A stretch of DNA of 64,000 nucleotides from Rhodovibrio sodomensis (lineage in GTDB: Bacteria > Pseudomonadota > Alphaproteobacteria > Kiloniellales > Rhodovibrionaceae), in assembly GCF_016583645.1 (NCBI RefSeq), contig NZ_NRRL01000002.1:62001-126000 (forward strand), written 5' to 3'. The translations under genes and the position numbers were made by a program. Below, in pieces: positions 8,463 to 19,950 of the stretch (the stretch's first letter is position 1; every line of letters begins with the position of its first letter). Under the pieces are notes generated by a model. It saw only the letters and a program-made list of their open reading frames with translations, had not been told where the DNA came from and did not search any database.

Positions 8463-9893
8463 ATGATCCCGCTTCCCTACATCGCCGGCTCTCGCGTCGC
8501 GGTGCTCGGGCTCGGGCGCTCCGGTCTGCAGGCCGCCAAGGCGCTGCAGCAGGCCGGCGCCGAGGTCTGGGCCTGGGACGACCAGGAGCACGCCCGCGCC
8601 CGCGCCGAGGCCGAGGGCGTGACGCTGAACAACCTGTACGAGATCGACTGGCGCCAGCCGGCTTGCCTGGTCCTCTCCCCGGGCATCCCGGACCGCCTGC
8701 CCAAGCCCCACCCGCTCGCCGCCGAGGCGCGGGCGGCGGGCTGCGAGATCGTCTCCGACATCGAACTGCTGGGCCGGGCGATGCCGGACGCGCGCTACAT
8801 CGGCATCACCGGGACCAACGGCAAATCGACCACGACCGCGCTGATCGGCCACGTGCTGAACGCCAGCGGGGCGGATGCGCAGGTCGGCGGCAACCTGGGG
8901 CCGTCGGTGCTCGACTTCGCCCCGGTCCAGGCCGGCGGCGTCTACGTCCTGGAAATGTCCAGCTACCAGCTGGAGCGGACCGGCGCGATCACATTCGACG
9001 TCGCGGTGTGGCTCAACATCTCCGCCGACCACCTGGACCGGCACGGCGACATGGCGGGCTACGTCGCGGCCAAGCAGCACATCTTCGACCGCCAGACCCG
9101 TGCGTGCGCGGCCGTGGTGGGCGTCGACGACGCGCACAGCCAAGAGGTCTACGGCCGGCTGAAGGCCGCCGGCAGCCAGGACCTGATCCCGATCTCGGGC
9201 ACCCGCGCGGTGTCGGGCGGGGTCGGCGTCCAGGATGGGACGCTGCTCGACGACATCGACGGCGCGCAGGCGCCGGTCCTGGACCTGGCGCAGATGCCGA
9301 GCCTGCCGGGCCAGCACAACTGGCAGAACGCCGCCGCGGCCTACGCCGCCTGCCGGCACCTTGGCGTACCGCCGCACGCGATCGCCGCCGGCTTCCAGTC
9401 GTTCCCCGGGCTGCCGCACCGGCAGGAGCCGGCGGCGACGATCGACGGCGTGGCCTTCGTCAACGACAGCAAGGCGACCAACGCCGACGCCGCGGCCCGC
9501 GCACTCGCGTGCTACCGCGCGATCTACTGGATCGCCGGCGGCCGGGCGAAGCAGGGCGGTCTCGCGGGGACGGAAGCCTACTGGCCGCAAGTCCGCCGCG
9601 CCTACCTGGTCGGCGAAGCGGCGAACGCGTTCGCGAAAAGCCTGCACGGCGAGGCCAACGCGCAGCTCTGCGGCACCCTGGACACGGCGGTGCAGCGCGC
9701 GTTTGCCGACGCCCGGGCGGACGGCGAACCGGGCGCGGTCGTGCTGCTGTCGCCGGCGTGCGCCAGCTTCGACCAGTTCGACAGCTTCGAGGCGCGCGGC
9801 GATCACTTCAAGGCGCTGGTCGGCCAACTGCCCGGCACCCGTGCGCAGATCGGCCGACGGCACCTGAGCGCGGAAGCTGGAGGTGCGGCATGA
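8463..9893 (+). CDS. murD: UDP-MurNAc-alanine:D-glutamate ligase MurD
   Basis: MurD adds D-glutamate to UDP-MurNAc-L-alanine in the cytoplasm. A Rossmann-like N terminus (V-A-V-L-G-L-G-R-S-G at about 12-21) is followed by the ATP loop T-G-T-N-G-K-S-T at about 116-123 and the C-terminal segment F-V-N-D-S-K-A-T-N. It is 476 residues. A clear GGAGG lies just before the start; the 13-base gap after mraY is the only non-overlapping junction between mraZ and ftsQ. The stop overlaps the ftsW start. Confidence 0.96.
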   Translation: MIPLPYIAGSRVAVLGLGRSGLQAAKALQQAGAEVWAWDDQEHARARAEAEGVTLNNLYEIDWRQPACLVLSPGIPDRLPKPHPLAAEARAAGCEIVSDIELLGRAMPDARYIGITGTNGKSTTTALIGHVLNASGADAQVGGNLGPSVLDFAPVQAGGVYVLEMSSYQLERTGAITFDVAVWLNISADHLDRHGDMAGYVAAKQHIFDRQTRACAAVVGVDDAHSQEVYGRLKAAGSQDLIPISGTRAVSGGVGVQDGTLLDDIDGAQAPVLDLAQMPSLPGQHNWQNAAAAYAACRHLGVPPHAIAAGFQSFPGLPHRQEPAATIDGVAFVNDSKATNADAAARALACYRAIYWIAGGRAKQGGLAGTEAYWPQVRRAYLVGEAANAFAKSLHGEANAQLCGTLDTAVQRAFADARADGEPGAVVLLSPACASFDQFDSFEARGDHFKALVGQLPGTRAQIGRRHLSAEAGGAA

Positions 9894-11014
9894 TCACCGT
9901 CGCGCGCACCGACACGAGCACGCTGGGCGCCTGGTGGTGGACCGTCGACCGCTGGACGCTGGTCGCGCTCGGGCTGATCATGGGTTTCGGCGCGGTGCTG
10001 ATCCTGGCCGCCTCCCCGGCGGCTGGGGAGCGGATCGGCTTGAGCGGATTCTACTTCGCCACCCGGCAGATGGTCTATCTGACCATGGCGACCGGCGTGA
10101 CCTTCGCGATCTCGCTGCTGAGCCCGCTGTGGGTCCGCCGGCTGGGCGCTGTCGGCTTCCTGGGCAGCCTGGTGCTGCTGGTTCTGACCCTGCTGGTCGG
10201 CCCGGAGATCAACGGCGCGCAGCGCTGGATCGCCCTGCCCGGCCTGTCGATCCAGCCGAGCGAGTTCGTCAAGCCGTGCTTCGCCGTCACGGTCGCCTGG
10301 ATGTTCGCCGCCCAGCGCGAGCGCAGCGGCATCCCTGGCGACGCGATCGCGATCGCCCTGTTGGTGGTGGTCGCCAGCCTGCTGCTGATGCAGCCCGACC
10401 TGGGCCAGACCTTCGTCGTCGCCGCGGTCTGGGGCGTGCAGTTCTTCATCGCCGGCCTGCCGATGGTCTGGGTGATCGCGCTCGCCCTGGGCGGCGTGCT
10501 GCTGGTGGTCGGCGCGTACTTCACGATGCCGCACGTCGCCGAACGGATCGACGGCTTCCTCAGCCCGCAGAACGGCAACCCCTACCAGGTCGAGCGCGCG
10601 CTCGAGGCATTCGAGCGCGGCGGCCTGCTGGGCCAGGGCCCCGGCGAGGGCACGGTCAAGCAGACGCTGCCGGACGCGCACTCGGACTTCATCTTCGCTG
10701 TCGCCGGCGAGGAACTGGGCGCGATCGCCTGCCTGATCATCATCGCCCTGTTCGCCTTCATCGTGCTGCGCGGCTTCTCCCGGATGCTGCAGGAGGACAG
10801 CCTGTTCGTCCTGCTGGCGGCAACCGGCCTGCTCGCGCAGTTCGGCCTGCAGGCGATGATTAACATGGCCTCCAGCGTCCACCTGATGCCGACCAAGGGC
10901 ATGACGCTGCCATTCATCAGCTACGGCGGCTCCTCGCTAATGGCGATGTCGCTGGGCATGGGCATGGTGCTGGCGTTGACCCGCCGGCGCGTGAACCGGG
11001 GGGACGGCGTATGA
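9890..11014 (+). CDS. ftsW: Septal peptidoglycan polymerase FtsW
   Basis: FtsW is the SEDS-family glycosyltransferase that polymerises lipid II at the septum together with FtsI. The 374-residue product begins at an ATG overlapping the murD stop and contains about ten membrane segments. Family motifs are visible: N-G-A-Q-R-W-I, I-Q-P-S-E-F-V-K-P, the extracellular loop with L-P-D-A-H-S-D-F-I-F-A-V-A-G-E-E-L-G, and the terminal G-M-T-L-P-F-I-S-Y-G-G-S-S motif. The frame continues open far upstream through murD, but that part is only a GC-rich shadow. Confidence 0.96.
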   Translation: MITVARTDTSTLGAWWWTVDRWTLVALGLIMGFGAVLILAASPAAGERIGLSGFYFATRQMVYLTMATGVTFAISLLSPLWVRRLGAVGFLGSLVLLVLTLLVGPEINGAQRWIALPGLSIQPSEFVKPCFAVTVAWMFAAQRERSGIPGDAIAIALLVVVASLLLMQPDLGQTFVVAAVWGVQFFIAGLPMVWVIALALGGVLLVVGAYFTMPHVAERIDGFLSPQNGNPYQVERALEAFERGGLLGQGPGEGTVKQTLPDAHSDFIFAVAGEELGAIACLIIIALFAFIVLRGFSRMLQEDSLFVLLAATGLLAQFGLQAMINMASSVHLMPTKGMTLPFISYGGSSLMAMSLGMGMVLALTRRRVNRGDGV

Positions 11015-12161
11015 GCGCGCGCACCGCGACCCGCGTACTGCTGGCCGCCGGCGGCACCGGCGGGCACATGTTCCCCGCCGCCGCGCTGGCGCGCGAGCTG
11101 CTGTCGCGCGGCCTGCAGCCGGTGCTGGTCACCGACAAGCGCGCCGGCGGCTTCGGGCCGGAGCTGGCGGAGCAGGTCGAGACCCATCACATCGCCGCCG
11201 CCGGGTTCGCCGGCGGCGACCTGTTCGCCAAGGCGAAGAGCCTGGGCCAGCTGGTGCTGGGCTACCTGCAGGCCCGGCGGATCGTGGCGCGCACCCGGCC
11301 CTCGGTCGCGCTCGCGTTCGGCGGCTACGCCGCGCTGCCGACCGGCCTCGCCGCCACGCACAAGGGCGTACGCCTGGTGCTGCACGAGCAGAACGCCGTG
11401 CTCGGCCGCGCGAACCGGATGCTGGCCGCGCGCGCCGATGCGATCGCGACCTCGTTCCCCGAGGTGCGCGGGTTGAGCGCGCCGGCGCAGGCGCGCGTCG
11501 TGCTGACCGGCAACCCGGTGCGCGAGTCGATCCAGGCGATCGGGCGCCGGCCCAGCGCGGTGGCCGACGACGCCGGCCCGCTGCGCCTGCTGGTGACCGG
11601 CGGCAGCCAGGGCGCGCGGGTGTTCAACGACCTGGTCCCGGACGCCGTCGCCCGCCTGCCCGAGGGGCTGCGCGAGCGCCTGCAGGTCACCCAACAGGTC
11701 CGCGGCAGCGATACCTCCGACGTGCGCGCGGCCTACGACGCCGCCGGCGTGGAGGCGGAGCTGAAGACCTTCTTCGACGATCTGCCCGAGCGCCTCGCCC
11801 GCGCGCACCTGCTGATCTGCCGCGCTGGCGCGTCGACCACCACCGAGCTCGCCGCCGCGGGCCGGCCGGCGATCCTGGTGCCCTACCCGTTCGCCGCCGA
11901 CGACCACCAGACCGCCAACGCCGAGGCGCTGGCCCAGGCCGGCGGCGGCTGGCTGATGCCGCAGAACACCCTGACGCCGGACGCGCTCGCCGAGCGGCTG
12001 CAGTCGTTGTTCGAGACGCCGTCGCTGCTGACCCGCGCGGCGGCCGGCGCGCTGTCGTTCGCCCAGCCGGACTCGGCCAAGCGGCTGGCGGACCTGGCGC
12101 TCGAGGCGCAGGGCAACGGCGCCACCGGCGCCCCCTCGACCGGTAACAAGGAGGCCGCCGC

Positions 12162-12165
<4 letters not shown>
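11011..12165 (+). CDS. murG: UDP-GlcNAc transferase MurG
   Basis: MurG transfers N-acetylglucosamine from UDP-GlcNAc to lipid I to form lipid II on the inner face of the membrane. The 384-residue protein opens with the glycine-rich [12 protein letters not shown] motif (about 11-22) and has [11 protein letters not shown] and, in the C-terminal domain, the G-G-S-Q-G-A-R and [11 protein letters not shown] motifs of GT28 enzymes. It overlaps ftsW and murC by ATGA junctions. Confidence 0.97.
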
Positions 12166-13582
<1,417 letters not shown>

Positions 13583-13586
<4 letters not shown>

Positions 13587-14551
13587 TGGCCGCCGAACGC
13601 ATCCAGCCGACCGCCGGGTTTGAGCCCGGCCTGATCGACCGCCTGCCGGCGGTGCGCGGCCGGCTGCGCGCGAACGCGCCGCTCAAGGACGTGACCTGGT
13701 TCCGGGTCGGCGGCCCGGCGGAGGTGCTGTTCCGCCCCGCCGACCGCGACGATCTGATCGCCTTCCTGCGGAACCGCCCGGCGGATGTCCCGGTCACGGT
13801 CCTGGGCGTGGCCTCCAACCTGCTGGTGCGCGACGGCGGCGTCCCGGGTGTGGTGATCCGCCTGCTGCGCGGCTTCGTCGAGATCCAGGCCGACGGCACC
13901 GATCTGCTGGCGGGCGCGGGCGCGCTCGACCTTAACGTCGCCAAGACCGCCCAGCAGGCCGGCATCGCGGGGCTGGAGTTCCTGTGCGGCGTGCCCGGCA
14001 CGATCGGCGGCGCGCTGCGGATGAACGCCGGCGCCTACGGCACCGAGATCAAGGACGTGCTGGTCGGGGCCGAAGCCGTCCACGCCGGCACCGGCGAGGT
14101 GCGGACATTCGGCGTCGGGGAGCTCGGCTACAGCTACCGCCACGCCAGCCTGCCCGCCGACTGGATCTTCCTGTCCGCCCGCCTGCGCGGCCGGGACGGC
14201 GACGCGCCGGCGATCGGCGCGCGGATGGCCGAGATCCAGGGCCAGCGCGGCGACAGCCAGCCGATCAAGACCGCGACCGGCGGCTCCACCTTCAAGAACC
14301 CGCAAGGCCACAAGGCCTGGCAGCTGATCGACCGGGCCGGCTGCCGCGGACTGACGCTGGGCGGCGCGCAGGTCTCGGAGCAGCACACCAACTTCCTGAT
14401 CAACATCGGCGATGCGACCGCGGCCGACCTGGAGGCGCTGGGCGAGGAGGTCCGCCGCCGGGTGTTCGAGACCAGCGGCGTGCAGCTCGACTGGGAAATC
14501 CGCCGGATCGGCGTCGCCGCCGGCGACGCTGGCGCAGGGGGTGCGGCATGA
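13583..14551 (+). CDS. murB: UDP-N-acetylenolpyruvoylglucosamine reductase MurB
   Basis: MurB is the FAD- and NADPH-dependent reductase that converts UDP-GlcNAc-enolpyruvate to UDP-MurNAc. The start is the ATG overlapping the murC stop, giving 322 residues. Visible motifs are [16 protein letters not shown], the FAD-binding [37 protein letters not shown], and G-G-S-T-F-K-N-P with the catalytic serine. The architecture suits the shorter type II MurB. The same frame stays open upstream inside murC but is not coding there. Confidence 0.96.
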
Positions 14552-15468
14552 CCCGGGTCGCGGTGCTCTACGGCGGCGTCTCCGCCGAGCGCGAGGTGTC
14601 GCTGAATTCCGGCAAGGGCGTTGCCGCGGCGCTGTACGAGCGCGGCTACGAGGTCCGCCTGATCGACGTCGGCCGCGACGTCGGCCAGCTGGTGAGCGAG
14701 CTGACCCCGCCGCCGGACGTCGTGTTCAACGCGCTGCACGGCCAGTTCGGCGAGGACGGCCGGGTGCAGGGCGTGCTCGACCTTCTGGGCATCAAGTACA
14801 CCCACTCCGGCGTGCTCGCCTCCGCGCTCGCGATGGACAAGGCGATGGCGCGCAAGGCATTCGCCGCCGCCGGCATCCCGGTGTGCGAGGGCATGACGGT
14901 AAGCCGCGAGGCGATGCTCGCCACCCTCGACCCGATGCCCCGCCCCTATGTCGTCAAGCCGGTCGCCGAGGGCTCCAGCGTCGGCGTGCACATCGTCCAG
15001 GAAGGCGACAACGAGGCCCCGTTCGACGCCGAGGGCTGGACGTTCGGCGACTACGCGCTGGTCGAGCGATTCATCCCCGGACGCGAACTGACCGTGAGCG
15101 TGATGGGCGACCGGGCGCTCGCGGTGACCGAGATCCGGACCAGCCAGGGCTTCTACGACTACCGCAACAAGTACACCGCCGGGCAGAGCGAGCACATCCT
15201 GCCCGCGCCGATCCCGGACGACGTCTATCAGCGCTGCCTGGATCTGTCGGTCGAGGCGCACCTGGCGCTCGGCTGCCGCGGCGTCAGCCGGGCGGACTTC
15301 CGCTACGACGACACGCCCCGCGGGACCGGCGAATTGATCCTGCTGGAGGTCAACACCCAGCCCGGCATGACCGAGCTGTCGCTGGTGCCCGAGCAGGCGC
15401 ACTACCTCGGCATCTCGTTCGGCGAGCTGGTCGAATGGTGCGTGGAGGAGGCGGCATGCGACGGCTGA
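14548..15468 (+). CDS. ddl: D-alanine--D-alanine ligase
   Basis: This ATP-grasp ligase makes the D-Ala-D-Ala dipeptide used by MurF. The 306-residue product has the family start [19 protein letters not shown], a central ATP-grasp motif ([15 protein letters not shown]) and the C-terminal [15 protein letters not shown] substrate motif. Length is that of the DdlB form common in dcw clusters. The ATG overlaps the murB stop, and the 3' end overlaps ftsQ by 13 bases. Confidence 0.96.
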   Translation: MTRVAVLYGGVSAEREVSLNSGKGVAAALYERGYEVRLIDVGRDVGQLVSELTPPPDVVFNALHGQFGEDGRVQGVLDLLGIKYTHSGVLASALAMDKAMARKAFAAAGIPVCEGMTVSREAMLATLDPMPRPYVVKPVAEGSSVGVHIVQEGDNEAPFDAEGWTFGDYALVERFIPGRELTVSVMGDRALAVTEIRTSQGFYDYRNKYTAGQSEHILPAPIPDDVYQRCLDLSVEAHLALGCRGVSRADFRYDDTPRGTGELILLEVNTQPGMTELSLVPEQAHYLGISFGELVEWCVEEAACDG

Positions 15469-16343
15469 CCCTGCCCCTTCCCGGCAAGTCCAACCGCAGC
15501 CCGCAGGCGGCCGATGCGCGCGCCCAGCGCAAGCGCCGCGCCCGCCGGCAGGCGCTGCTGCGCCTGAGCGTCCGCGCCGGAGTGCCGGCGGTGCTGCTCG
15601 CCCTGGTCGCCGGCAGCGGCGTCTGGGCTTGGCAGAGCGGCTGGATCGCCCGGCAGGGCCAGCAGCTCACGCATGCCGCCGTCGATGCCGCGGCGGAAGC
15701 CGGGCTGAGGCTGGACCAGGTGGTGGTCAGCGGCCGCGAGCGCACCGAACCGGACGCGATCCTGGCCGCGCTCGGCATCCGCCAGGGCGGCCCGATCCTC
15801 GGCCTCGACCCGGCAAGCGCGAAGCGGCGGCTGGAGCGGCTGCCGTGGGTCAAGACCGCGACCGTGGAACGCCGCCTGCCCGGCACCGTGCGGATCGACC
15901 TCACCGAACGCGCGCCGCTCGCGCTGTGGCAATTGGACGGCGCGCTGTCGGTGATCGACCGCGCGGGCCAACGGATCGATCGCGCTGCGCCCGAAGCGCA
16001 CGCGAATCTGCCCCTGTTGGTCGGTCCCGGCGCCCCGGCGCACGCCGAGAAGCTGCTCGCCCTGCTCGCCCGCGAGCCGGAGATGAATGCGCGCGTGAAG
16101 GCCGCCGTGCGGGTCCGCGACCGGCGCTGGAACATCGTGCTGCGCAACGGCGTGGAAGTGCAGTTGCCGGCCGAGACACCGAGCCGCGCCTGGTCCCGCC
16201 TGGCCGAGATCGAGCGCAAGTACGGCGTGTTGCAGCGCGACATCCGGATGATCGACCTGCGCCTGCCCGACCGGATGGTGGTGCGGATGGCGCCGGGCTC
16301 GAAACCGATGAGCGAACCGCGCGGCATCGGCGAGAGCACCTGA
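15456..16343 (+). CDS. ftsQ: Cell division protein FtsQ
   Basis: FtsQ is a bitopic divisome scaffold that binds FtsB/FtsL. The 295-residue protein has a strongly basic cytoplasmic tail (about 1-40), one membrane segment (about 41-59), a POTRA domain beginning near V-V-V-S-G-R-E-R-T, with [17 protein letters not shown] at its end, and an FtsQ C-terminal domain. Start ATG 15456 lies inside the ddl end. It is the last gene of the overlapping chain; an 82-base gap follows before ftsA. Confidence 0.94.
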   Translation: MRRLTLPLPGKSNRSPQAADARAQRKRRARRQALLRLSVRAGVPAVLLALVAGSGVWAWQSGWIARQGQQLTHAAVDAAAEAGLRLDQVVVSGRERTEPDAILAALGIRQGGPILGLDPASAKRRLERLPWVKTATVERRLPGTVRIDLTERAPLALWQLDGALSVIDRAGQRIDRAAPEAHANLPLLVGPGAPAHAEKLLALLAREPEMNARVKAAVRVRDRRWNIVLRNGVEVQLPAETPSRAWSRLAEIERKYGVLQRDIRMIDLRLPDRMVVRMAPGSKPMSEPRGIGEST

Positions 16344-16425
16344 CCGCCGTCATCCGATCCAACCCCAAGCCGCCGACGACGCCACGACCGCGACACCTCA
16401 AGACACAACGGACCGCCAAGCCACG

Positions 16426-17697
16426 ATGAGACGGGTTCTCGCCAGCGCCAAGACCGGCACGATCGCCGCGCTCGACATCGGATCGAGCAAGATCTGCTGC
16501 TTTATCGCCCGGGTCGACGAGCACGGGCGCCCGCGCATCGTCGGCATCGGCCAGCAGGCCAGCCGCGGCGTTCGCGCCGGCGCGGTGGTCGACATGGAAG
16601 CCGCCGAGATGGCGATCCGCAGCGCGGTCGACGCCGCCGAGCGGATGGCCGGCGAGACGCTGGAGCAGGTCGTGGTCAACCTGTCGGGCGGCAATCCGGC
16701 GTCCGACACGGTCGGCATCGAGGTCTCGATCAACGGCCACGCCATCCACGACGCGGACCTGCAGCGCGCGCTCGAGCCGCACCGCCTGACCCACGCGCTG
16801 AACGGGCACGCCGGCCACGGCCGGGAGATCGTCCACTCGATCGCCACCGGCTACGCCGTCGACGGCACCCGCGGCATCCAAGATCCGCGCGGCATGTACG
16901 GCGAGCACCTGGGGGTGAGCATGCATGTCGTCACCGCCGCCAGCGGGCCGATGAAGAACCTGATGCACTGCATCGAGCGCTGCCACCTCGACGTCGCAGC
17001 GGTGGTGGTCAGCCCGTACGCCGCCGGTCTCGCCGCGCTGGTCGAGGACGAGACCGACCTGGGCGTCACCCTGATCGACATGGGCGGCGGCACCACCACG
17101 ATCGCCGTGTTCGGCGAGGGCGAGGTGCTGCACACCGACGTCGTCCCGATCGGCGGCCAGCACGTCACCAACGACATCGCGCGCGGCCTGTCGACCAGCC
17201 GCGTGCACGCCGAGCGGATGAAGACCCTGTACGGCCACGCCGTCGCCGCCGCGGCGGACGAGCGCGAGACCATCGAGGTCCCGCAGGTCGGCGAGGAGGA
17301 CAGCGGCGCCACCCAGCAGGTGCCGCGCTCGCTTCTGACCGGGATCATCCAGCCCCGGCTGGAGGAGACCTTCGAGCTGGTGCGCTCGCGCCTGGAGGCG
17401 AGCGGCGCCGAGCGAATCGCCGGTCGGCGCGTGGTGCTGACCGGCGGGGCGAGCCAGCTGCCGGGGATTCGCGATCTCGCGTCCCTGGTGCTGGACAAGC
17501 AGGTCCGTGTCGGCCGGCCGATCCGCGTGAACGGCCTGGCCGAGGCGACGGGCGGGCCGGCGTACGCCACCTGCGCTGGCCTGCTGACCTACGCAGTCGA
17601 GGCGGAAACGGCCGCGCCGCGCGCTTCGCGGCCGGAAGCAAGGGAGCCGGGCAACGTCCTCGGACGGCTCGGTCATTGGTTACGTGAGCACTTCTGA
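16426..17697 (+). CDS. ftsA: Cell division protein FtsA
   Basis: FtsA is the actin-like ATPase that tethers FtsZ filaments to the membrane. The 423-residue protein has the phosphate 1 motif [11 protein letters not shown] (about 15-25), the phosphate 2 motif [10 protein letters not shown], the 1C subdomain between them, and the adenosine motif [13 protein letters not shown]. The last residues ([12 protein letters not shown]) form the expected membrane-targeting amphipathic helix. It is followed by ftsZ, whose annotated start lies 283 bases downstream. Confidence 0.96.
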   Translation: MRRVLASAKTGTIAALDIGSSKICCFIARVDEHGRPRIVGIGQQASRGVRAGAVVDMEAAEMAIRSAVDAAERMAGETLEQVVVNLSGGNPASDTVGIEVSINGHAIHDADLQRALEPHRLTHALNGHAGHGREIVHSIATGYAVDGTRGIQDPRGMYGEHLGVSMHVVTAASGPMKNLMHCIERCHLDVAAVVVSPYAAGLAALVEDETDLGVTLIDMGGGTTTIAVFGEGEVLHTDVVPIGGQHVTNDIARGLSTSRVHAERMKTLYGHAVAAAADERETIEVPQVGEEDSGATQQVPRSLLTGIIQPRLEETFELVRSRLEASGAERIAGRRVVLTGGASQLPGIRDLASLVLDKQVRVGRPIRVNGLAEATGGPAYATCAGLLTYAVEAETAAPRASRPEAREPGNVLGRLGHWLREHF

Positions 17698-17980
17698 CCC
17701 GCACAACCGCGAGACCATCAACCGGGCGGACGCTGGGTCCGGGAATGCCAGCCACCCGCGCCGGCCGCAGCAGCCGCCCGAAAGCAAGCCCGAGACACAC
17801 GAACAACGCACGACCCATCAACCGGTGAGCCAACAGCAGGCGAGCCAGCAACACGCGACAGGGCCGCAAGCGATGCAGCCCGCGCACGATACGCAGCAGC
17901 ACGAGACGGATCGGCCGGACCAGGACGGCCCGGCGACCCAGGAAACGGCACCCAATACGCAAGGGCCAACGGAGGCGAAG
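17698..17980 (+). other. ftsA-ftsZ interval, open in the ftsZ frame
   Basis: These 283 bases carry no stop codon in the FtsZ frame and encode Q/H/P/T/E-rich low-complexity sequence. A GTG at 17684, inside the ftsA end, could open this frame. The interval is annotated as non-coding leader because a good GGAGG site precedes the canonical ATG at 17981 and homologous FtsZ proteins start there. No convincing -35/-10 pair was seen. Confidence 0.5.
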
Positions 17981-19786
17981 ATGACCTTGAACCTGCACGC
18001 TCCGACCACCGAGGAGCAGCTCCAGCCGCGGATCACCGTCGTCGGCACCGGCGGTGCCGGCGGCAACGCCGTCAACAACATGATCAACTCCAACCTGGAA
18101 GGGGTGGAGTTCCTGGTCTGCAACACCGACGCCCAGGCGCTCGCCGGCTCGCAATGCCCGCAGCGCCTGCAGCTCGGCCGTAACATCACCCAGGGCCTGG
18201 GCGCCGGCTCCCGCCCGGATGTCGGCCGCGCCGCCGCCGAGGAGGCGATCGACGACCTGATGGCCCACCTCGACGGCTCCAACATGGTGTTCATCACCGC
18301 CGGCATGGGCGGCGGTACCGGCACCGGCGCCGCCCCGGTGATCGCGCGCGCGGCGCGTGAAAAGGGCATCCTGACGGTCGGCGTGGTGACCAAGCCGTTC
18401 CACTTCGAGGGCGTTCACCGGATGCGCCTGGCCGAGCAGGGCATTCAGGAGCTGCAGGAGTACGTCGATACCCTGATCATCATCCCGAACCAGAATCTGT
18501 TCCGGGTGGCGAACGAGAAGACGACCTTCGCGGACGCCTTCAAGATGGCCGACGACGTGCTCTACTCCGGCGTGCGCGGGGTCACCGACCTGATGGTCAT
18601 GCCCGGCCTGATCAACCTGGACTTCGCCGACATCCGCTCGGTGATGACCGAGATGGGCAAGGCGATGATGGGCACCGGCGAGGCCGCCGACGAGAACCGG
18701 GCAATCTCCGCCGCGGAAGCCGCGATCTCCAATCCGCTGCTCGACGACGTGTCGATGAAGGGCGCGCGCGGCGTCTTGATCAACATCACCGGCGGCTCCG
18801 ACATGACCCTGTTCGAGGTCGACGAGGCCGCCAACCGGATCCGCGACGAGGTCGACCCGGACGCCAACATCATCTTCGGCTCGACCTTCGACCAGTCGAT
18901 GGACGGCACCATGCGGGTCAGCGTGGTCGCGACCGGGATCGACGCCGAGGAGGCCGAGCGGCCGAAGCCGGTGACCCTGTCCGTGGTGTCCGGCGGCGAG
19001 AAGCAGCAGGCCCAGCAGAACCGTCAGGCGACCCAGAACACCGCTCAGGCGGTTGCCGAGGAGCTGCGCCAGCAGCCCGCCAGCGCCAGCGCTCAGGAGA
19101 CGGCCGAGATGCCGGCGATGGCGGCGACCGGCACCGACGGCGGCTACGCCGAGAGCCGGGACTATACCCAGCAGGCGACCGCGGCCGCGGCCCAGCCGGC
19201 CTACGGCCCGGCGGACGAGCCGGCGGAGCCGGAGGCGGCCCGGGAGGACGCCTTCATCGCCCCGGCCCCGGCGCAGGCGCCGCGCCAACCGAAGGCCCGG
19301 CAGGCCGACTACCCGGCCGAGGAACGCGCCCAGGCGGCCCGGACCGGCGCCGCGCAGAACACCGAGCGCGGCGGCGAGACCGGCCTCAAGCGCAAGGGCC
19401 GCAGCCTGTTCGCCCGGGTGACCGGGGCGGCGCGGTCGACCAGCACGGCCCCGGAGCGCGAGGCCCCGGCGGCCCCGCGCCGCGCCGAAGAGCCGACCCT
19501 GGCCACCGGTCAGCGGGCGGCCCAGCCGCAGGCCCGCCAGCCGGAGTCCCGACAGCCCGAGTCCCGACAGCCGGAGCCGCACCAGCCGGAGCCGGCGCGC
19601 GAGCCGGCCGGCGAGACCCGCACCCAGGCCCGGCCGCAGGCCGCCCGGGCCGAGGCGCGGCCGGAGCCGCAGCGCGAGAGCAGCCAGCCGCGGCTGTCCG
19701 GCCTGGACCCGGCGGATCGTCACGACCCGGCGCAGGACGACGACCAGCTGGACATCCCGGCGTTCCTGCGTCGGCAGGCGAACTAG
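17981..19786 (+). CDS. ftsZ: Cell division GTPase FtsZ
   Basis: FtsZ is the tubulin homologue that forms the Z ring. Start ATG 17981 follows GGAGG by 5 bases and gives an N terminus like other alphaproteobacterial FtsZ (M-T-L-N-L, then [20 protein letters not shown]). The tubulin signature G-G-G-T-G-T-G is at residues 110-116. The globular core ends near residue 320 and is followed by an unusually long linker of about 260 residues rich in Q, A, P, E and R, which includes four 15-base repeats (19538-19597). The terminal D-I-P-A-F-L-R-R-Q (591-599) is the FtsA-binding peptide. At 601 residues it is much longer than the 380 or so of E. coli. The TAG stop forms the first bases of a repeat element. 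Confidence 0.96.
   Translation: MTLNLHAPTTEEQLQPRITVVGTGGAGGNAVNNMINSNLEGVEFLVCNTDAQALAGSQCPQRLQLGRNITQGLGAGSRPDVGRAAAEEAIDDLMAHLDGSNMVFITAGMGGGTGTGAAPVIARAAREKGILTVGVVTKPFHFEGVHRMRLAEQGIQELQEYVDTLIIIPNQNLFRVANEKTTFADAFKMADDVLYSGVRGVTDLMVMPGLINLDFADIRSVMTEMGKAMMGTGEAADENRAISAAEAAISNPLLDDVSMKGARGVLINITGGSDMTLFEVDEAANRIRDEVDPDANIIFGSTFDQSMDGTMRVSVVATGIDAEEAERPKPVTLSVVSGGEKQQAQQNRQATQNTAQAVAEELRQQPASASAQETAEMPAMAATGTDGGYAESRDYTQQATAAAAQPAYGPADEPAEPEAAREDAFIAPAPAQAPRQPKARQADYPAEERAQAARTGAAQNTERGGETGLKRKGRSLFARVTGAARSTSTAPEREAPAAPRRAEEPTLATGQRAAQPQARQPESRQPESRQPEPHQPEPAREPAGETRTQARPQAARAEARPEPQRESSQPRLSGLDPADRHDPAQDDDQLDIPAFLRRQAN
19538..19597 (+). repeat. Four 15-bp tandem repeats in the FtsZ linker
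   Basis: Four consecutive 15-base units (19538, 19553, 19568, 19583) encode [15 protein letters not shown] and QPEPA. They lie in the disordered linker of FtsZ and are candidates for length variation by slippage without affecting the GTPase core or the C-terminal peptide. Confidence 0.85.
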
Positions 19787-19897
19787 AGCAAAAGCGATGA
19801 AGATCGAGTCGACCTTGATCGTGAATTTGGCTCTGACTGCTCGAGGAGAGAGCAAGAGTCAGCTGAAGGTGGCTTCACCTTTCAGCATCTTGCTCTA
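19784..19897 (+). repeat. Interspersed double-hairpin palindromic repeat, copy 1
   Basis: This 114-bp element has 8-bp terminal inverted repeats, TAGAGCAA (19784-19791) and TTGCTCTA (19890-19897). It has two internal dyads: an AGAGC...GCTCT hairpin with arms around GATCGAGTCGACCTTGATC, and a second with AGGTG (19867-19871) / CACCT (19876-19880) inside AGAGCAAGA / TCTTGCTCT. Its reverse complement closely matches 39662-39769. The first three bases are the ftsZ stop codon. The layout resembles non-autonomous palindromic elements (REP/MITE-like) of alphaproteobacteria, but no transposase is present here. Confidence 0.75.
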
Positions 19898-19911
19898 ACC
19901 AAGGAGTAGGT

Positions 19912-19950
19912 CCGGGGCTGCGGCGATTCCGCGCCGCAGCCCCGGTTTCC
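19912..19950 (+). terminator. Intrinsic terminator after ftsZ
   Basis: A perfect 14-bp stem, CCGGGGCTGCGGCG (19912-19925) with CGCCGCAGCCCCGG (19932-19945) and a 6-base loop, is followed by a short TTT run. It lies downstream of the palindromic repeat and ends the dcw transcript. Confidence 0.8.
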
